Shown here: positions 11,417-24,210 of the stretch, piece by piece
How the letters are laid out: each line of letters begins with the position of its first letter
Position numbering within the stretch: position 1 is the first letter of the stretch
NCBI GenBank assembly: GCA_964020155.1
Contig: OZ026552.1
Coordinates: 3,707,548 to 3,771,547, forward strand
Direction of reading: 5' to 3'
DNA: 64,000 bases
Source of the DNA: Chondrilla cf. caribensis
Taxonomy: Eukaryota > Porifera > Demospongiae > Chondrillida > Chondrillidae
Position numbers and translations under genes: made by a program
The notes under the pieces: model-generated
The model's database searches: none
What the model was told of the DNA's origin: nothing
What the model saw: only the letters and a program-made list of their open reading frames with translations

Positions 11417-11981
11417 ATGGCACTCGAAGAGGAGAAGGTTATGCAAGACAATGATTCCAAACCTACTGCTGAGCGTAGAGTGTCTCCATCTCTGAAGAAA
11501 AGCATATCCGTGGTATCTTCGATTTACTTTGGCTCCGTTATCTGCGGATTTGCGATCGGGATCAGGTCTAAGAGAGATTTTGAGTCTTCAGAGTTTCCCC
11601 GCGGGATGTACGAGTCCCCCGGGAGAGTTGCACTGCGAGCCCTGGGATGGGGGACGTTGCTCTCAGTCTGTGGGACAACGGCTCTAGTGGCAACCCTGGC
11701 GTATGCTCTCGGTATAAGAAAAGTGAGTAAACAGAGAGTGGAATACCCAACTTTGTCTTCTGACCTAGAATTTTTTTAAGCTCCAACTATATACACACAC
11801 AAGTTGTTAATTCCTTTATCTTTATCTTTCTAAGTTGTCAGATGTCGAACCCAGAACCAGAGAATTTGTTCATCCCAAGTCAGAGGCCATCAGAAGAACC
11901 ATTTCAAAGCTAAACATTAAAACTGTATCTGAAAGAACAGAAGAGCTTTATTCCAAAAGAGATGACGACAAAAAATCATAA
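11417..11981 (+). CDS. TMEM242: TMEM242, mitochondrial ATP synthase assembly factor (2 exons)
   Basis: Exons 11417-11722 and 11835-11981 join in phase 0 and give 150 residues. The first membrane segment is SVVSSIYFGSVICGFAIGI and the second is LLSVCGTTALVATLAYALGI, preceded by the family signature ALRALGWGTLLSVCG. In mammals TMEM242 sits in the inner mitochondrial membrane and helps assemble the c-ring of ATP synthase with TMEM70. The start was chosen at MALEEEKVM because the family begins with a short acidic tail; an upstream in-frame codon at 11330 would overlap the ZDHHC coding exon. It is convergent with ATP5PO. Confidence 0.92.
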
Positions 11982-12720
11982 GAGGCTGTCTCCAAGAAGA
12001 TATAATCGGGAGTTCATCGCTAAAGTCCATGACAATGGCAGCAGCAGACTGTGATCATGACATTGCATCAGAAATGATTGTGTGTGTTGTAAATATGCCG
12101 TGTACATGCGTGTGTTGGAGACCAACATCACACACTTTCAACTTGATCCTTGGGGGTTTTATATATATTTTATATCTAAGTATGTACATGAAAGTAGGTG
12201 TAATATTTTCTTATATAATTGTAATGGTTCAACATATGCATGCATGCAGTACCTTGTATATTCCTAATAGCATGGTAAACTGCAGCAATAACAATACCTG
12301 TATATCCACATTTGTACATACTTGGTGTGGACATATATGTATGTATAACTGGTACATGTATTATACAAGCATCAAGTTTCAATCCAAAGTAAACTGCATT
12401 GCTGTAAGTATAGTCCAACCTGCTTATGTACCCGAGGAAAACACCAAATCTGTACTTCTTATCAGAGGTAGGTACTGTCAGTCTGTATATTGGTTGACAT
12501 ATAGTACATGAACTAGGGACTGAGTCAAGTGTGTGTACTAACCAGGGTATATGCATACTTACTAAGCAAGTTGTACTGTGTATATAACAGTTTAGATATT
12601 AACAAACACTGTATAACTGAGTGCTATAATATAATAACATTACTATAATATCATTACAACAGACGAAGAAGTCAGATAAGGTCCATACACCATCCTTTGT
12701 AAGCTGCATAGTACGCCACA
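11982..12720. other. Convergent intergenic region TMEM242 / ATP5PO
   Basis: It holds the two 3' UTRs. A fragment near 12520-12575 resembles the ACTAACCAGG minisatellite at 1.2 kb. Open frames here show no protein-like conservation pattern. Confidence 0.45.
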
Positions 12721-12905
12721 TCAAATGGCCTCTTTTAGAAGTTGAACAAACTTCTTGATCCTCCTTGCGGTGGAAAGGTCAATGTACTTGTCTCCTACCT
12801 CTACGACCATTCCACCCATAATGGACGGATCAGTCTAACAGTGTAGGACAGATCACATCATTACATATTCATCACTACATGACACAGCAAAAGGTATGCA
12901 CACAT

Positions 12906-12962
<57 letters not shown>

Positions 12963-13311
12963 AACACACTCGGTAGAAAAGGAGGTCTGTGAAGTATACA
13001 GTAGCACCAGGGCATCACATGAACAAGATATACAACTGGACATGCTGTTGTATCTCACCTTTGTGTCTAACTTGAGGACCTGGTTGCCTTTAACAAATCC
13101 CTTTAATGCTTTTTGTAAGGATTTTGATTCACTATCAGACAAGGGCTGGAATATCGGGTAAAATATAAAAAGACACTTGTACACACTTCATTATACAATA
13201 GTATACAGACCCACACAGTCCTGCACATTCACACAATAAGACACCATCAAACTGACTTCATGAACAAACACTAAGATTGATCAAGACAAACAAACACTGA
13301 ATCCAAACAAT

Positions 13312-13368
<57 letters not shown>

Positions 13369-13390
13369 CCACACACACATACATGCACGT

Positions 13391-13482
<92 letters not shown>

Positions 13483-14541
13483 TGGCTGTTGTTACAGTAC
13501 AAGGTACCTCTCCCCTATGCGCCGACATCAGTTGTGCAAAGGAACTCATCACGGGTCTGATCTTGTTCAGCCGGTTGTTCTCTGCCATGGTCTTGAAGAG
13601 GTTGATGGTGGTGGGCGAGAATTTCAAGGAAGAAAGCAATTCTGACAGCAAGGATAACTTCTGTTCTGTCTTCAACATGGGATTTCGTAGATAATCCGCA
13701 ATGATTGGTTTCTGTGCCACTAAATCCTACAGAAAATGATCATATATTTTGTGCAAAACATTATGTCAACTTCAACCGAGGAGTATTCCAGAGTTTTTCG
13801 AGACCACTTGAAACAAATTGGAGAAATAACCCTCAAAAGACACAAATCATGAAAGATGAAAACGTGACGTTACATTCGGGCTTCACTTCTAAACACTCCT
13901 GAAAATATTAAATATTTGGTCATACACTTTATATAGTCTATGGTCTGACTGGATGTCCTGCAAAGCAGCCCCTCTGGTCGAGTGGTCTCCCCAGCATGAA
14001 CAGTAATAATGAATGCCACGGAATGCGATGATAATGACGATTATCCAATGATAGACAAAAACTGTGAACAGTACCAGGATGACCAACTCAAACAGCCGGT
14101 ACACTACTTCTACTCTATACATTAATACATCAGCACTAGATTGAGAAGAACCGCTTAGAACCCCATGTGAGGAGAGTAACTATTTAGTCCAAGGAAGCCT
14201 CGTGTAAGTAGCCTTACTTACCGCAAAAGTTGCCATCTCCTTTTCAGTTTTATCGAGAATGTTCTTCTTCACAGCAGCCGAATATAAAGCTGTTGCATAA
14301 CGTCCCTCGACACCAAAAACCTTTGCTGGTAACTTCATGAAGAGAATACGCAAATGAAACACAATGTTGAAGTCCAGCCAATTAACAAACACTTACTTGT
14401 ACGGTTTTCTGTGCATTGCTGTAATTTCTGACGAAAACCTAGCAAGATAAAAGACACAATAAACAATATCCAACAACTGTGCGAGCGTTGGTACAAGCAT
14501 ACCGTTCGGAAGAGGGGTAGGGCTCGCCTAATGGACGCCAT
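12721..14541 (-). CDS. ATP5PO: ATP synthase peripheral stalk subunit OSCP (6 exons)
   Basis: Minus-strand exons 14541-14503, 14438-14397, 14332-14222, 13726-13481, 13145-13059 and 12834-12721 join in phase 0 throughout and give 212 residues (human protein 213). The basic N-terminus [19 protein letters not shown] is a mitochondrial presequence. The mature part has [16 protein letters not shown], the [13 protein letters not shown] signature and the C-terminal [24 protein letters not shown] caps the F1 head and joins it to the peripheral stalk. The exon 4 donor is formed by a (GT)n microsatellite. The gene is divergent from the unidentified gene at 14641 and convergent with TMEM242. Confidence 0.97.
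12904..12961. repeat. (CA)n microsatellite
   Basis: A dinucleotide run in the last ATP5PO intron. Confidence 0.95.
13314..13480. repeat. (CA)n microsatellite starting at ATP5PO exon 4 donor
   Basis: Three long CA runs. On the minus strand the GT array begins at the base after the AAG that ends exon 4, so the splice site is part of the repeat. Confidence 0.95.
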
Positions 14542-14640
14542 TTTGATTCAGCTTTGGAGAATTCCGTAAAACAGTCAGTCCAAGTAAACGGAGCTTGATT
14601 ACCACACGTGACTTAGGGAAAGTACCTCTTTGCTGACAAA
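14542..14640. promoter_or_regulatory. Divergent promoter region ATP5PO / 14641 gene
   Basis: 99 bp between opposing start codons; contains CACACGTGACTTAG with an E-box CACGTG. Promoter function is inferred from position. Confidence 0.55.
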
Positions 14641-17156
14641 ATGGCCGGTTAGTTGAATCTGTTTGCATTTCCGGCGTGTTAAAGCCATTTTACAGCTGTT
14701 ACTGAACTGTAACTATATCAATTTCGTACTTAGAACAGAGGCGCGAAGAGTGGTGGCAATCGAGGAAGAAGAACTCTACAGTCACAGGGACTTGGGAAGA
14801 AGGCGCCTTCCAAATTTCACTGAGACGCTCCAAAATTTCAGAGGATCCTCTAAGCGTACCAACATATTGTGAAGTGTTTCCGTATCACTGCATTCCCCAC
14901 TGGTGAGCCTGGTAGAATTGCTACATACTATAATTACCAACAATCAAATTTGCGTACATGTATGCGATGTACCCGAGAGAAAGTTCTACAGATGTATTGC
15001 ATATATGGGTTTGACAGTCAAATGATTATAATTGTATTTTACACATACACAGGCTATTAATTGCACTTTTACAGATGTATAAAGACATATACGCAATGAC
15101 ACGTTGCATTCTTCTCTCTGATATGGACATAGTATTATCGATTTATTTATCACAGTGGTGTCTATGGCTTTGATGACTACTTTGTAGCATTGCCAACGGT
15201 TACCATCCAACTCTCCAGTCAGGCAATGTTCTTTAAGAAGTCACTCTTTCAAACTCTCCCGCCAACTCTAAGAAATGCCATCACTAACAAGGTGTGTTAA
15301 ATGTGCATATATACAACCTTTGAATAGTAATAAGTCAATTTTAATGTAACATTATAGAGTTTAAGGGGAAACTGGGTAATCCTTGAGTGATCACATAGCA
15401 GTGAAATAGATTGAAACAGATTGAGATGGTTGAAATGTAAGATGTTTCGACCACGAATATTTCAGGCCCAATCAATTATATTTCTTCAGTACTGTAACTG
15501 AAGAAGACCTCTGCGGTCAAAACGTCTTGCATTTCAACCATCTCAATCTATTTCACTCTATTTCACTGCTACGTGATTGCTCAAGAATTACCCGGTTTCC
15601 CCTTATCTACGCCATAGTAATCATGAGCCTCTACCAAATTATTATAGAATTTCATAGATATGGTAACAAATTGTTACGTGGAAATTCAGAGTGAAACACA
15701 AATTTATCATAAATAATTCATTTCGGTCTTCAATGATGCTTTTCATTAGAAGCAGAAGATAACGTACAGTGAATTCTTGTTAATCTGCCACCGCTTTATC
15801 TGCCAAACCTTTTAATCTGCCACAATTTCCCAGTACCAATATAATGTACAAGTACCAATGGATATCCAGTTAATCCACCATATTCTTTGAAAGCGAATTG
15901 CGTCAGATTAATGAGTGTTCACTGTATTTGGTCAAATGACTTATGCAGTAGCTACACCTTAAAGTTTCACGAGTATTTTAAAAAATACAGTTTCATTGAT
16001 TCCACAGTGTTAATCTCTGTACAGGCTGTAAGCGGTGCTAATGAAATGGATGTCTTTGTCACTGTCCACCCTTCTCCCGACTTCAAATCTGCACTTGAAC
16101 CTGATAAGAGAGAAGTGAATTTACTCTACCACCCGTGGGTGTTTCGTGATGAGGGATTTGTGTCCGAGGCTAACCAGCAAGCGGTGGTGGAGATGGGTGT
16201 GTTCTCACCGTACAATGTCACTGAAGTGACAGAGGCTGTCTGCGAAGACACAGACCTCCTCAATGGCATAGCAGTGAACAGAATGGAGGAGAGAATTGTG
16301 GAAGTGGTGCGTTATTGTGTGTTTGCTGCGACATGCCTCCAAACTCACTGCTGTTGTACCCAAGATGTCCACACTAATTAATAATGTTCAACTTTTGTAC
16401 AGTTCCTCCATTACGTACGTGTAAGTCAAAATGTGCTTCAAAAACATTCTCTTAGCTCTTTCATCGAGCTAGGCAAGGGTGCCCGGTTAGCAAGCTTAGG
16501 GTACTTGTGTTGAATCTGATCCAAGGGGGAGGGGGGTGGTCTGTGTTGTGTCGTGTGTGAATTGGTTTCACTGACCGTGTGGTTTGGAGGAGTCTCACTG
16601 AACCTGAGGAAGCACTACATTGTGTCTCTGATAATTGATTAATGAATGTCCAATTAAAGTGCACTGCAGTGAAGCCTCCATTACTAGACACTGCAAGACT
16701 GTGATTAGCTATTCTTATTTGCACACAGACTTCAGACTATCTCTGGGTGTATATTATGTGGACATCACACTGGCCATGTGTTCACAGAGACATCATACTA
16801 GCACTGTGTACATGTAGACATGAGACTAGCACTGTGTACATGTGGACATGAGACTAGCACTGTGTACATGTGGACATGAGACTAGCACTGTGTACAAGTG
16901 GACATCATGCTAGCACTGTGTACAAGTGGACATGAGACTAGCACTGTGTACAAGTGGACATCATACTAGCACTGTGTACAAGTGGACATCATACTAGCAC
17001 TGTGTACAAGTGGACATCATACTAGCACTGTGTACCTGTGGACATCAGACTAGCACTGTGTACAAGTGGACATGAGACTATGCATGTAGTTTTGTGTGCA
17101 CTAGAATGGCACTTTATACATTATTACATGTCCATACCCAAACTACATAGCTCTAT

Positions 17157-17212
<56 letters not shown>

Positions 17213-19655
17213 CAGACTAGCACTGTCTACACCAGACATCAGACTAACACTGTCTACACCAGACATCAGACTAGCCCTGTCTACACCAGACATTAGGCTT
17301 GCCCTGTCTACACCAGACATTAGACTAGCCCTGTCTACACACCAGATATTAGACTAGCCCTGTCGACACCAGACATTAGACTAGCCCTGTCTACACACCA
17401 GACATCAGACTAGCCCTGTCTACACCAGACATCAGACTAGCCCTGTCTACACCAGAAACCAGGCTGCCCCTGTCTACACCAGACATTAGACTGACCCTGT
17501 CTACACCAGACATTAGACTACCCCTGTCTACACCAGACATTAGACTAGCACTGTCTACACACCAGACGTCTGACTAGCCCTGTCTACACACCAGATGTCT
17601 GACTATCCCTATGACATGTTACATTATACTAGCTCTGTATGTATTATGTATGTATCAGACCAGCTTTGTGTACATGTTTACATTAGACTGTCTCTGTTTA
17701 CATGTTTACATCTGACTAAACAGCTCTGCATACAAGTCATCACATTACCTTTGTGTACATGTTTACATCACACCACCTTTGTATGCATTCATGTGTAGGA
17801 ATAGAATCCAGTAGCTGATTGTACCTTAATATATGTGTCTTATCTCCATTGACAGCATGGCGGCATGTTCTCCCCTAGAAATGCTTACGTTTCATTAACT
17901 CCAAAGGCTTCTGTTCATGCTTTCTATTCTTGCGGGTGGAGTAGTTCCAACCGAATGGTCATTGCATACCATTTAATGACCAGTAATGAGGTACGTGTGC
18001 GAGTGTTGTGTTGCATGTGTGTACCTGGCTCTATCTGTGTGTATGTGCATTTGTATGTATTCCCAGCAACCTATTGTGGTGCTTGCATACACCTCACCAG
18101 AGAGTTGTTATCACTTCACAACAACAGCTGTCTATTTAGGGAGGAGCCTGGTAGACTGTCTATTACATTTGTGTGCCCTATGTAGTGACCTTATCACCCA
18201 CTGTGGACAGTTAGTACCAAGGTGTCTGCCCACACTGAGGTCAGCTGGAACTTCATTGAAGAGATATATCTTGCCTTAATGATATTCATGAGCCACAAAC
18301 ATGAGATAGCCCCTAAGGGAGTTAAAATGGAAGCCAGCCCAATACATCTATTCCATATTCATAAGGGTAAACACTTATGATTTCAGGGTGGCCTGGTATG
18401 GTTTCAGAATGGGTCCAAAACAGCTGACTGATGTCACTAGATTTAGACCCCTCCTATAGTGATATGTTCAGCCTTGTAGAGTAGAGTCATGGTTATTGTA
18501 GTCAGTGATGTGTAGAGCCCTCCTGGTTAATGTATTCAGTGATGTGTAGAGCCCTCCTGATTACTGTATTCAGTGATGTGTAGACCCCTCCTGGTCAATG
18601 TATTCAGTGATGTGTAGAGCCCTCCTGGTCAATGTATTCAGTGATGTGTAGAGCCCTCCTGGTCAATGTATTCAGTGATGTGTAGAGCCCTCCTGGTCAA
18701 TGTATTCAGTGATGTGTAGAGCCCTCCTGGTCAATGTATTCAGTGATGTGTAGACCCCTCCTGGTTAATGTATTCAGTGGTGTTTAGAGCCCTCCTGATT
18801 ACTGTATTCAGTGATGTGTAGAGCCCTCCTGGTCAATGTATTCAGTGATGTGTAGAGCCCTCCTGGTCAATGTATTCAGTGATGTGTAGAGCCCTCCTGG
18901 TCAATGTATTCAGTGATGTGTAGAGCCCTCCTGGTCAATGTAGTCAGTGATGTGTAGAGCCCTCCTGGTTAATGTATTCAGTGATGTTTAGAGCCCTCCT
19001 GGTCAATGTATTCAGTGATGTGTAGAGCCCTCCTGGTCAATGTAGTCAGTGATGTGTAGAGCCCTCCTGGTTAATGTATTCAGTGATGTTTAGAGCCCTC
19101 CTGGTCAATGTATTCAGTGATGTTTAGAGCCCTCCTGGTCAATGTATTCAGTGATGTGTAGAGCCCTCCTGGTCAATGTAGTCAGTGATGTGTAGAGCCC
19201 TCCTGGTTAATGTATTCAGTGATGTTTAGAGCCCTCCTGGTCAATGTATTCAGTGATGTGTAGAGCCCTCCTGGTCAATGTATTCAGTGATGTGTAGAGC
19301 CCCCCTGCTAGTTAGTGTATGTTTCTGTTAATATATTCAATTCACTCTGTCCCTAGCTCCTGTAATCTATGCCCACCAGTACTGATAACAAGTACCTCTA
19401 ATAAGAAGTACAGATTTAGTGTAGCCTGAAATGTGCATACTAAGTAAGTTGGTCTGTGTAATATGATATACGTATGTTCCATCTTCAACGTAGGAAGTTG
19501 ATGGAAAGATACTGCATGCAGTAAAGTCCTCCAACAATCTACAAGAACTTCTTTACAACTTTGAGAAAGTCTCCAATCAATTTGACCAACTGCGACTACC
19601 TTTACAGGAAATTAATTCTCTATTGCATCACAATGGAAAGGATGAATCAAGTTGA
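14641..19655 (+). CDS. Unidentified 295-residue protein (6 exons)
   Basis: Exons 14641-14647 (only ATGGCCG), 14734-14902, 15156-15291, 16025-16303, 17856-17990 and 19494-19655 join at GT-AG sites with matching phases and an exact multiple of three. The product starts MAEQRREEWWQSRKKNSTVT and ends INSLLHHNGKDESS. No signal peptide or clear membrane segment is visible. Notable stretches are CGVYGFDDYFVALPTV, EVNLLYHPWVFRDEGF and a helical C-terminal end LQELLYNFEKVSNQFDQLRL. I could not place it in a family. The exon phasing and lack of stops argue that it is real. It is divergent from ATP5PO. AATAAA follows at 19677. Its introns hold two MITEs and three minisatellites. Confidence 0.8.
15358..15605. 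mobile_element. Palindromic MITE, ~248 bp
   Basis: The left half, starting TTAAGGGGAAACTGGGTAAT, is mirrored by the right half ending AATTACCCGGTTTCCCCTTA. The inverted arms are about 90 bp with scattered mismatches, including TTGAGATGGTTGAAATG on the left. Such foldback MITEs are often Harbinger- or Kolobok-derived; the family is unproven. Confidence 0.85.
15765..15926. mobile_element. MITE family 2, copy c (inverted relative to a and b)
   Basis: TACAGTGAATTCTTGTTAATC at the left and TAATGAGTGTTCACTGTA at the right. The interior matches the reverse complement of the copies in the ZDHHC introns. Confidence 0.9.
16790..17090. repeat. Minisatellite, 28-bp unit
   Basis: About ten units of GTACAAGTGGACATCATACT followed by AGCACTGT. 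It lies in the long intron before exon 5 of the unidentified gene. Confidence 0.92.
17159..17211. repeat. (CA)n microsatellite
   Basis: Separates two related minisatellites. Confidence 0.95.
17212..17610. repeat. Minisatellite, ~27-bp unit
   Basis: About fourteen units of GACTAGCCCTGTCTACACCA plus GACATTA. It shares the ACTAGCxCTGT core with the array at 16790, so both derive from one ancestral unit. Confidence 0.92.
18490..19310. repeat. Minisatellite, 34-bp unit, ~24 copies
   Basis: The unit is TGTATTCAGTGATGTGTAGA plus GCCCTCCTGGTCAA, with a few single-base variants recurring in blocks (GTTTAG for GTGTAG, TAGTCA for TATTCA). This higher-order pattern suggests recent amplification. It lies in the last intron of the unidentified gene. 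Confidence 0.95.
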
Positions 19656-19676
19656 TCATTTCATTGTGCATTTATG

Positions 19677-19682
19677 AATAAA
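19677..19682 (+). terminator. Poly(A) signal AATAAA
   Basis: Lies 22 bp after the stop codon of the unidentified gene. Confidence 0.6.
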
Positions 19683-20092
19683 TCCAAATCTTGATCCAAT
19701 GGAAGGATATAACATATGCATTGATCATGGCTTCAAGGGACAGCCTAGGTTCATGTTCTTAGATACAGGAAATTGCTTAGACACATGTAGGCATATGATC
19801 ATGGGTGGAATGTTGCTACACATGGATATCGCAATGTGCCATACAAGCTAGGTATTTGCATGATGAGTATGTATGTTCGATATCAGGCATGCCAGTAGGT
19901 GCGTCTTATATGCATACTACATACATACACCTGCATGTGTACTACGTATATGCATACACCTGATTGTATCCTGCATACATGCATGCTTATATTACTACTA
20001 CTATTATTACATACATATACATACGTATGTATATGTATGAGGTGAGGTATATGCAAGCACCACAAAGAGTGAAGAGAATACACTGCTTACCC

Positions 20093-20147
20093 TTGTGTGT
20101 GTGTGTGTGTGCGCGCGCGCGTGTGTGCTGTTCTGTGCTGTTCTGTG

Positions 20148-20224
<77 letters not shown>

Positions 20225-20301
20225 CTGTGCTGTTCTGTGCTGTGTGTGTGTGTGTGTGTGTGTATGTGTGTGTGTATGTGTGTGTTCTGTGCTGTTCTGT
20301 G

Positions 20302-20371
<70 letters not shown>

Positions 20372-20482
20372 ATGTGCTGTTCTGTGCTGTTCTGTGCTGT
20401 GTGTGTGTGTGTGTGTGTTCTGTGCTGTTCTGTGCTGTGTGTGTGTGTGTGTGTATGTGTGTGTGTTCTGTGCTGTTCTGTG

Positions 20483-20547
<65 letters not shown>

Positions 20548-20562
20548 CTGTGCTGTTCTGTG

Positions 20563-20625
<63 letters not shown>

Positions 20626-20640
20626 CTGTGCTGTTCTGTG

Positions 20641-20695
<55 letters not shown>
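20093..20695. repeat. Compound TG array with periodic TTCTGTGCTG doublets
   Basis: Eight TG runs are separated by eight copies of TTCTGTGCTGTTCTGTGCTG. The constant doublet and variable TG length give a higher-order repeat. Confidence 0.95.
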
Positions 20696-20698
<3 letters not shown>

Positions 20699-21496
20699 TC
20701 TTTCACAAAGCATACACACACTAAACTTAAACCCAATAAAACACCAACATGCATGCATGCACACGCTTGCACAGCATATCTCATACATTCACACATACCA
20801 TACCATGCACATATGCGCAGATGGATGTCATACATTGGCCATCAACCACAAGTATCCAAAATCCAAGGTGGAGCAACTGGATGCATATTTGAGGTAGATA
20901 ACATTGTGTTGGAGTGCTGAACAGAGGTATGTATATATGCACATAGTGTATCAGCAAGACCCAACGGACCAGGAGTACAGTGTGCTGTCAGGACAGAATA
21001 GTGCACTCAGCTCCTCACAATTAGGAAGTTCACAATTACGCTTCACCCATTGGTTGGTAGATTTCAATTAATTAGTAGGAATCAATGGCAGCTGAAGTTC
21101 TCAATAGCATGTTTAGATCTGGAAGTGGGGTTGACCTGCACTGTCAATATAAATCTACATCATTGTGCAATACACATATATGTTGCATTCCTGTACAAAC
21201 ACCCATCCCTTGATATTGTACTGTATGTACGTACCTCCATATACAATAGTTGTATTTTACACTCAGTCTGCACACTCCCTGTAGGTGTCTACATTCAAGA
21301 GCCTCTCTTTATTTTGAGTACCTGCATTACATTGTTATTGAGGTCTGTTTAGACAAGAGGGGAACTATGTAATGCATATGATTTAATATTCATAGTTATA
21401 GCAGCCACCTGCTTGGAGCAATGTCATGAATAATGGCAGTTGTATTGAACCTGGCTCATTGTTTGTACTGCCTAATGATGTCACTTAGATACCATC

Positions 21497-21500
<4 letters not shown>

Positions 21501-21580
<80 letters not shown>

Positions 21581-21587
21581 GTTGTGC

Positions 21588-21619
<32 letters not shown>

Positions 21620-21620
21620 G
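21501..21620. repeat. (TG)n microsatellite
   Basis: A dinucleotide run with one CTGTGTTGTGCTG interruption. Confidence 0.95.
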
Positions 21621-21839
21621 TGTATGTATAATAATACAAGTTACCACAATCTGATGCATGCAGAGTATCAGTACAATGTGTCCACTCCAGTGAAATGATA
21701 CCTACAGTATGTACACAATGTGTCTCAGGATACCTCTGTGTGCCTTTCATATAACTAGTTGTGGCCAGGAAGAGTAGCTGTTGTTACAGAGCTAGCTTAT
21801 TGTTTGCATATCTAAATGATGATGATGGTCACTTGGATG

Positions 21840-21840
<1 letters not shown>

Positions 21841-21885
<45 letters not shown>
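21841..21885. repeat. (TG)n microsatellite
   Basis: A short pure TG run. Confidence 0.9.
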
Positions 21886-21886
<1 letters not shown>

Positions 21887-24210
21887 GTGAGAATGTGTGT
21901 GCATGTGCATATGTGTTGTGTATGTACATGCATAAGTACATAATATGCATAAGGATCTACCACAATCTAATACATGCAGATTATCAGTATGATGCACCTA
22001 AAACACTGAATTAATACATATTACGCAGATTGAGGGTTCATCACACCTTTTTTATATCTAGAGATTACAGTACCCGTGTATTGTCAGAACAGGTTGGATA
22101 CATACCCAAGGAGTGTACATACTCACTGGTGTGTTTGCATTTGATATCTACATAAATATAATATTGTACTGTGTGTTTGTAGTTGATGTATGTACATATG
22201 TACTGAATGATTTGCTTGTATTTGACTGGAACTCTTTGTAATGCACTGCATTTTGGAATTATGTGTTTGTTTGTTTCTTTAAACAGTATTTCGACATAGT
22301 ATGTGCAAATCAGTGCATTTGTGAGTAGTGCGTTACACTCATGTCCATACATTATAACACAGTCACCACCTTCTATCAACAATCCAACTTTTTGAACGGT
22401 TGCTGCATGTTACAGATTACACATACTTTTGCAGATATCACTTCCTCTCAGTCTAAACATTACTACAATGATACAATGATTTCAACTACTTTTAGCACTG
22501 CATTATTCGAACACCTACGTACTATAGATACACCAGTGCCAATACATAACAACAATATTTTTACTGTGATAAATTGGGGATGTCTATATACCAGTTAACC
22601 ATCTACACAACACACTAGTATAATATATCCACATGGAAATTGCTGTAAGCAATTATTCATACAATAGCATCACTGTAGTCATACACTAGTGTTGATAATG
22701 TACAATATGTTACAATAACAATTATTATTATTGATTAAGACAATGTACATTCATCACATCAATATAATAGTGATGGATAGCCAGGATTTGAATTACCAGG
22801 TAGACTTTATGCAGGTGATTCATTGAGTGGTGGTGAAGGTAATAGCCACTTGTGTTCCAATTGCTCAGGTGGAGTCTCATTATGGTCTGCAGTACTTTAA
22901 TTCCACACTGAACAAAATGCAGAAATTGATACCTCATCTGTGTACGTAATATGACATGCTGGCTTTTAGTTTGATACTGCAAGAGTGTTTTGTTATTTGC
23001 AGTAGAACCTTTGTTCACTCTGCACAAAGACACTATGAATAAAGAACACCATAGAAATTACCTACAAACCTATACAAGGGGCACTTTCTGGGGCACCAAA
23101 AATGAATTTGCATGCTCATAATGCTAGTACATTTCCACTTCTGAAGAGTGGAATTATAGCTGGCCCAAACGTACCCTTCAAAAAAAAAAACTCCACTGTA
23201 TATATGCTATTTTACAGCAGACTAGTGACAACTTAAGAAGATTTGTCTTCAGCCTTCAACACCCAGTTGTCGCAAAGCATCTCCTCCATACAAACCCAAC
23301 AAACTTATATTCTTGCCTACACTATAATATTATACAGGCTTGTATCATAACTGTATATATTGTGTATACTTTATACACACATTACCAACTATTATATCGT
23401 ATTATTCTCGAATGTGACTGTAAATAGAATCAGAACTAACATGCGAGTGTATTATTATGCGACTTAGCTACATTGTTACATGCACCAATTGATGATGTGC
23501 TAAGCTTAAGGCATGTGTGAACCCTTTATATTGACATAGCTACAATACAATGTCATACTATGTACAAATGTGAAGTAGACCTTACTACCTCAGCATCTGA
23601 ACCATTACTCTAACAGAAAACCCCCATAATTATCACCATACAACTGGTAAAATGGAACTTCTTCTCATGCAATGGTCTATGTATAGTTCCAATTCTCTCC
23701 TAGTCCATATAATATACGTATGTACATATCTCAAGCGATCAACGAATTACACAGTAATCCATTAATCTATCCATAATTATTAATGTTATAAGATGAAATT
23801 CTCAGGTAACTAACACACACCGGAATAACCGGCACAAGCATACAGTTTGCATGTACTGTATATAATTAAACAGAATAAACACTTTACGTACACATTAGCT
23901 TGGGCATAACAAATTTGCGGCGTTTTGTTCTGTGCACTGTAAAAAACTACATTGTACATTACAAAATGCACTACACGGACAAAATGCAAAATTTTGTTCT
24001 ACCTGTACAAAATTTTAGGAATACCTACAAACCACCTGTTCCATATTTCAGCATTTGATGCCATAATACACACATAGGACTCCACAGAGACCAGAGGTAA
24101 GAACAACATGGTGTTTACAAAGGGTTCCTAATCCAAGTGCTACAAACATAATAATATTATCATAAAAACTGCATAATTTGAATTCCAAACTCTCACTATT
24201 CAATACACAT

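Larger units (their letters stand above)
19683..24210. other. Gene-poor intergenic region
   Basis: No protein or RNA gene could be supported. It contains the compound TG array, two related modules carrying TG runs (about 21430-21700 and 21760-21990, sharing CACAATCTGATGCATGCAGA-like sequence), and AT-rich DNA towards the POU1 3' end. Confidence 0.5.

Noticed and set aside
13955..13990. A-box-like TGGTCGAGTGGTCTCCCC in an ATP5PO intron
   Set aside because: No B box or acceptor stem follows; a chance match is more likely than a tRNA-Ser/Leu gene.
13889..14122. Hydrophobic 77-codon minus-strand frame in an ATP5PO intron
   Set aside because: No start context, splice support or homologue; compositional.
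19964..20920. 318-codon Cys/Val-rich frame and its His/Thr-rich antisense
   Set aside because: Pure translation of TG/CA repeats.
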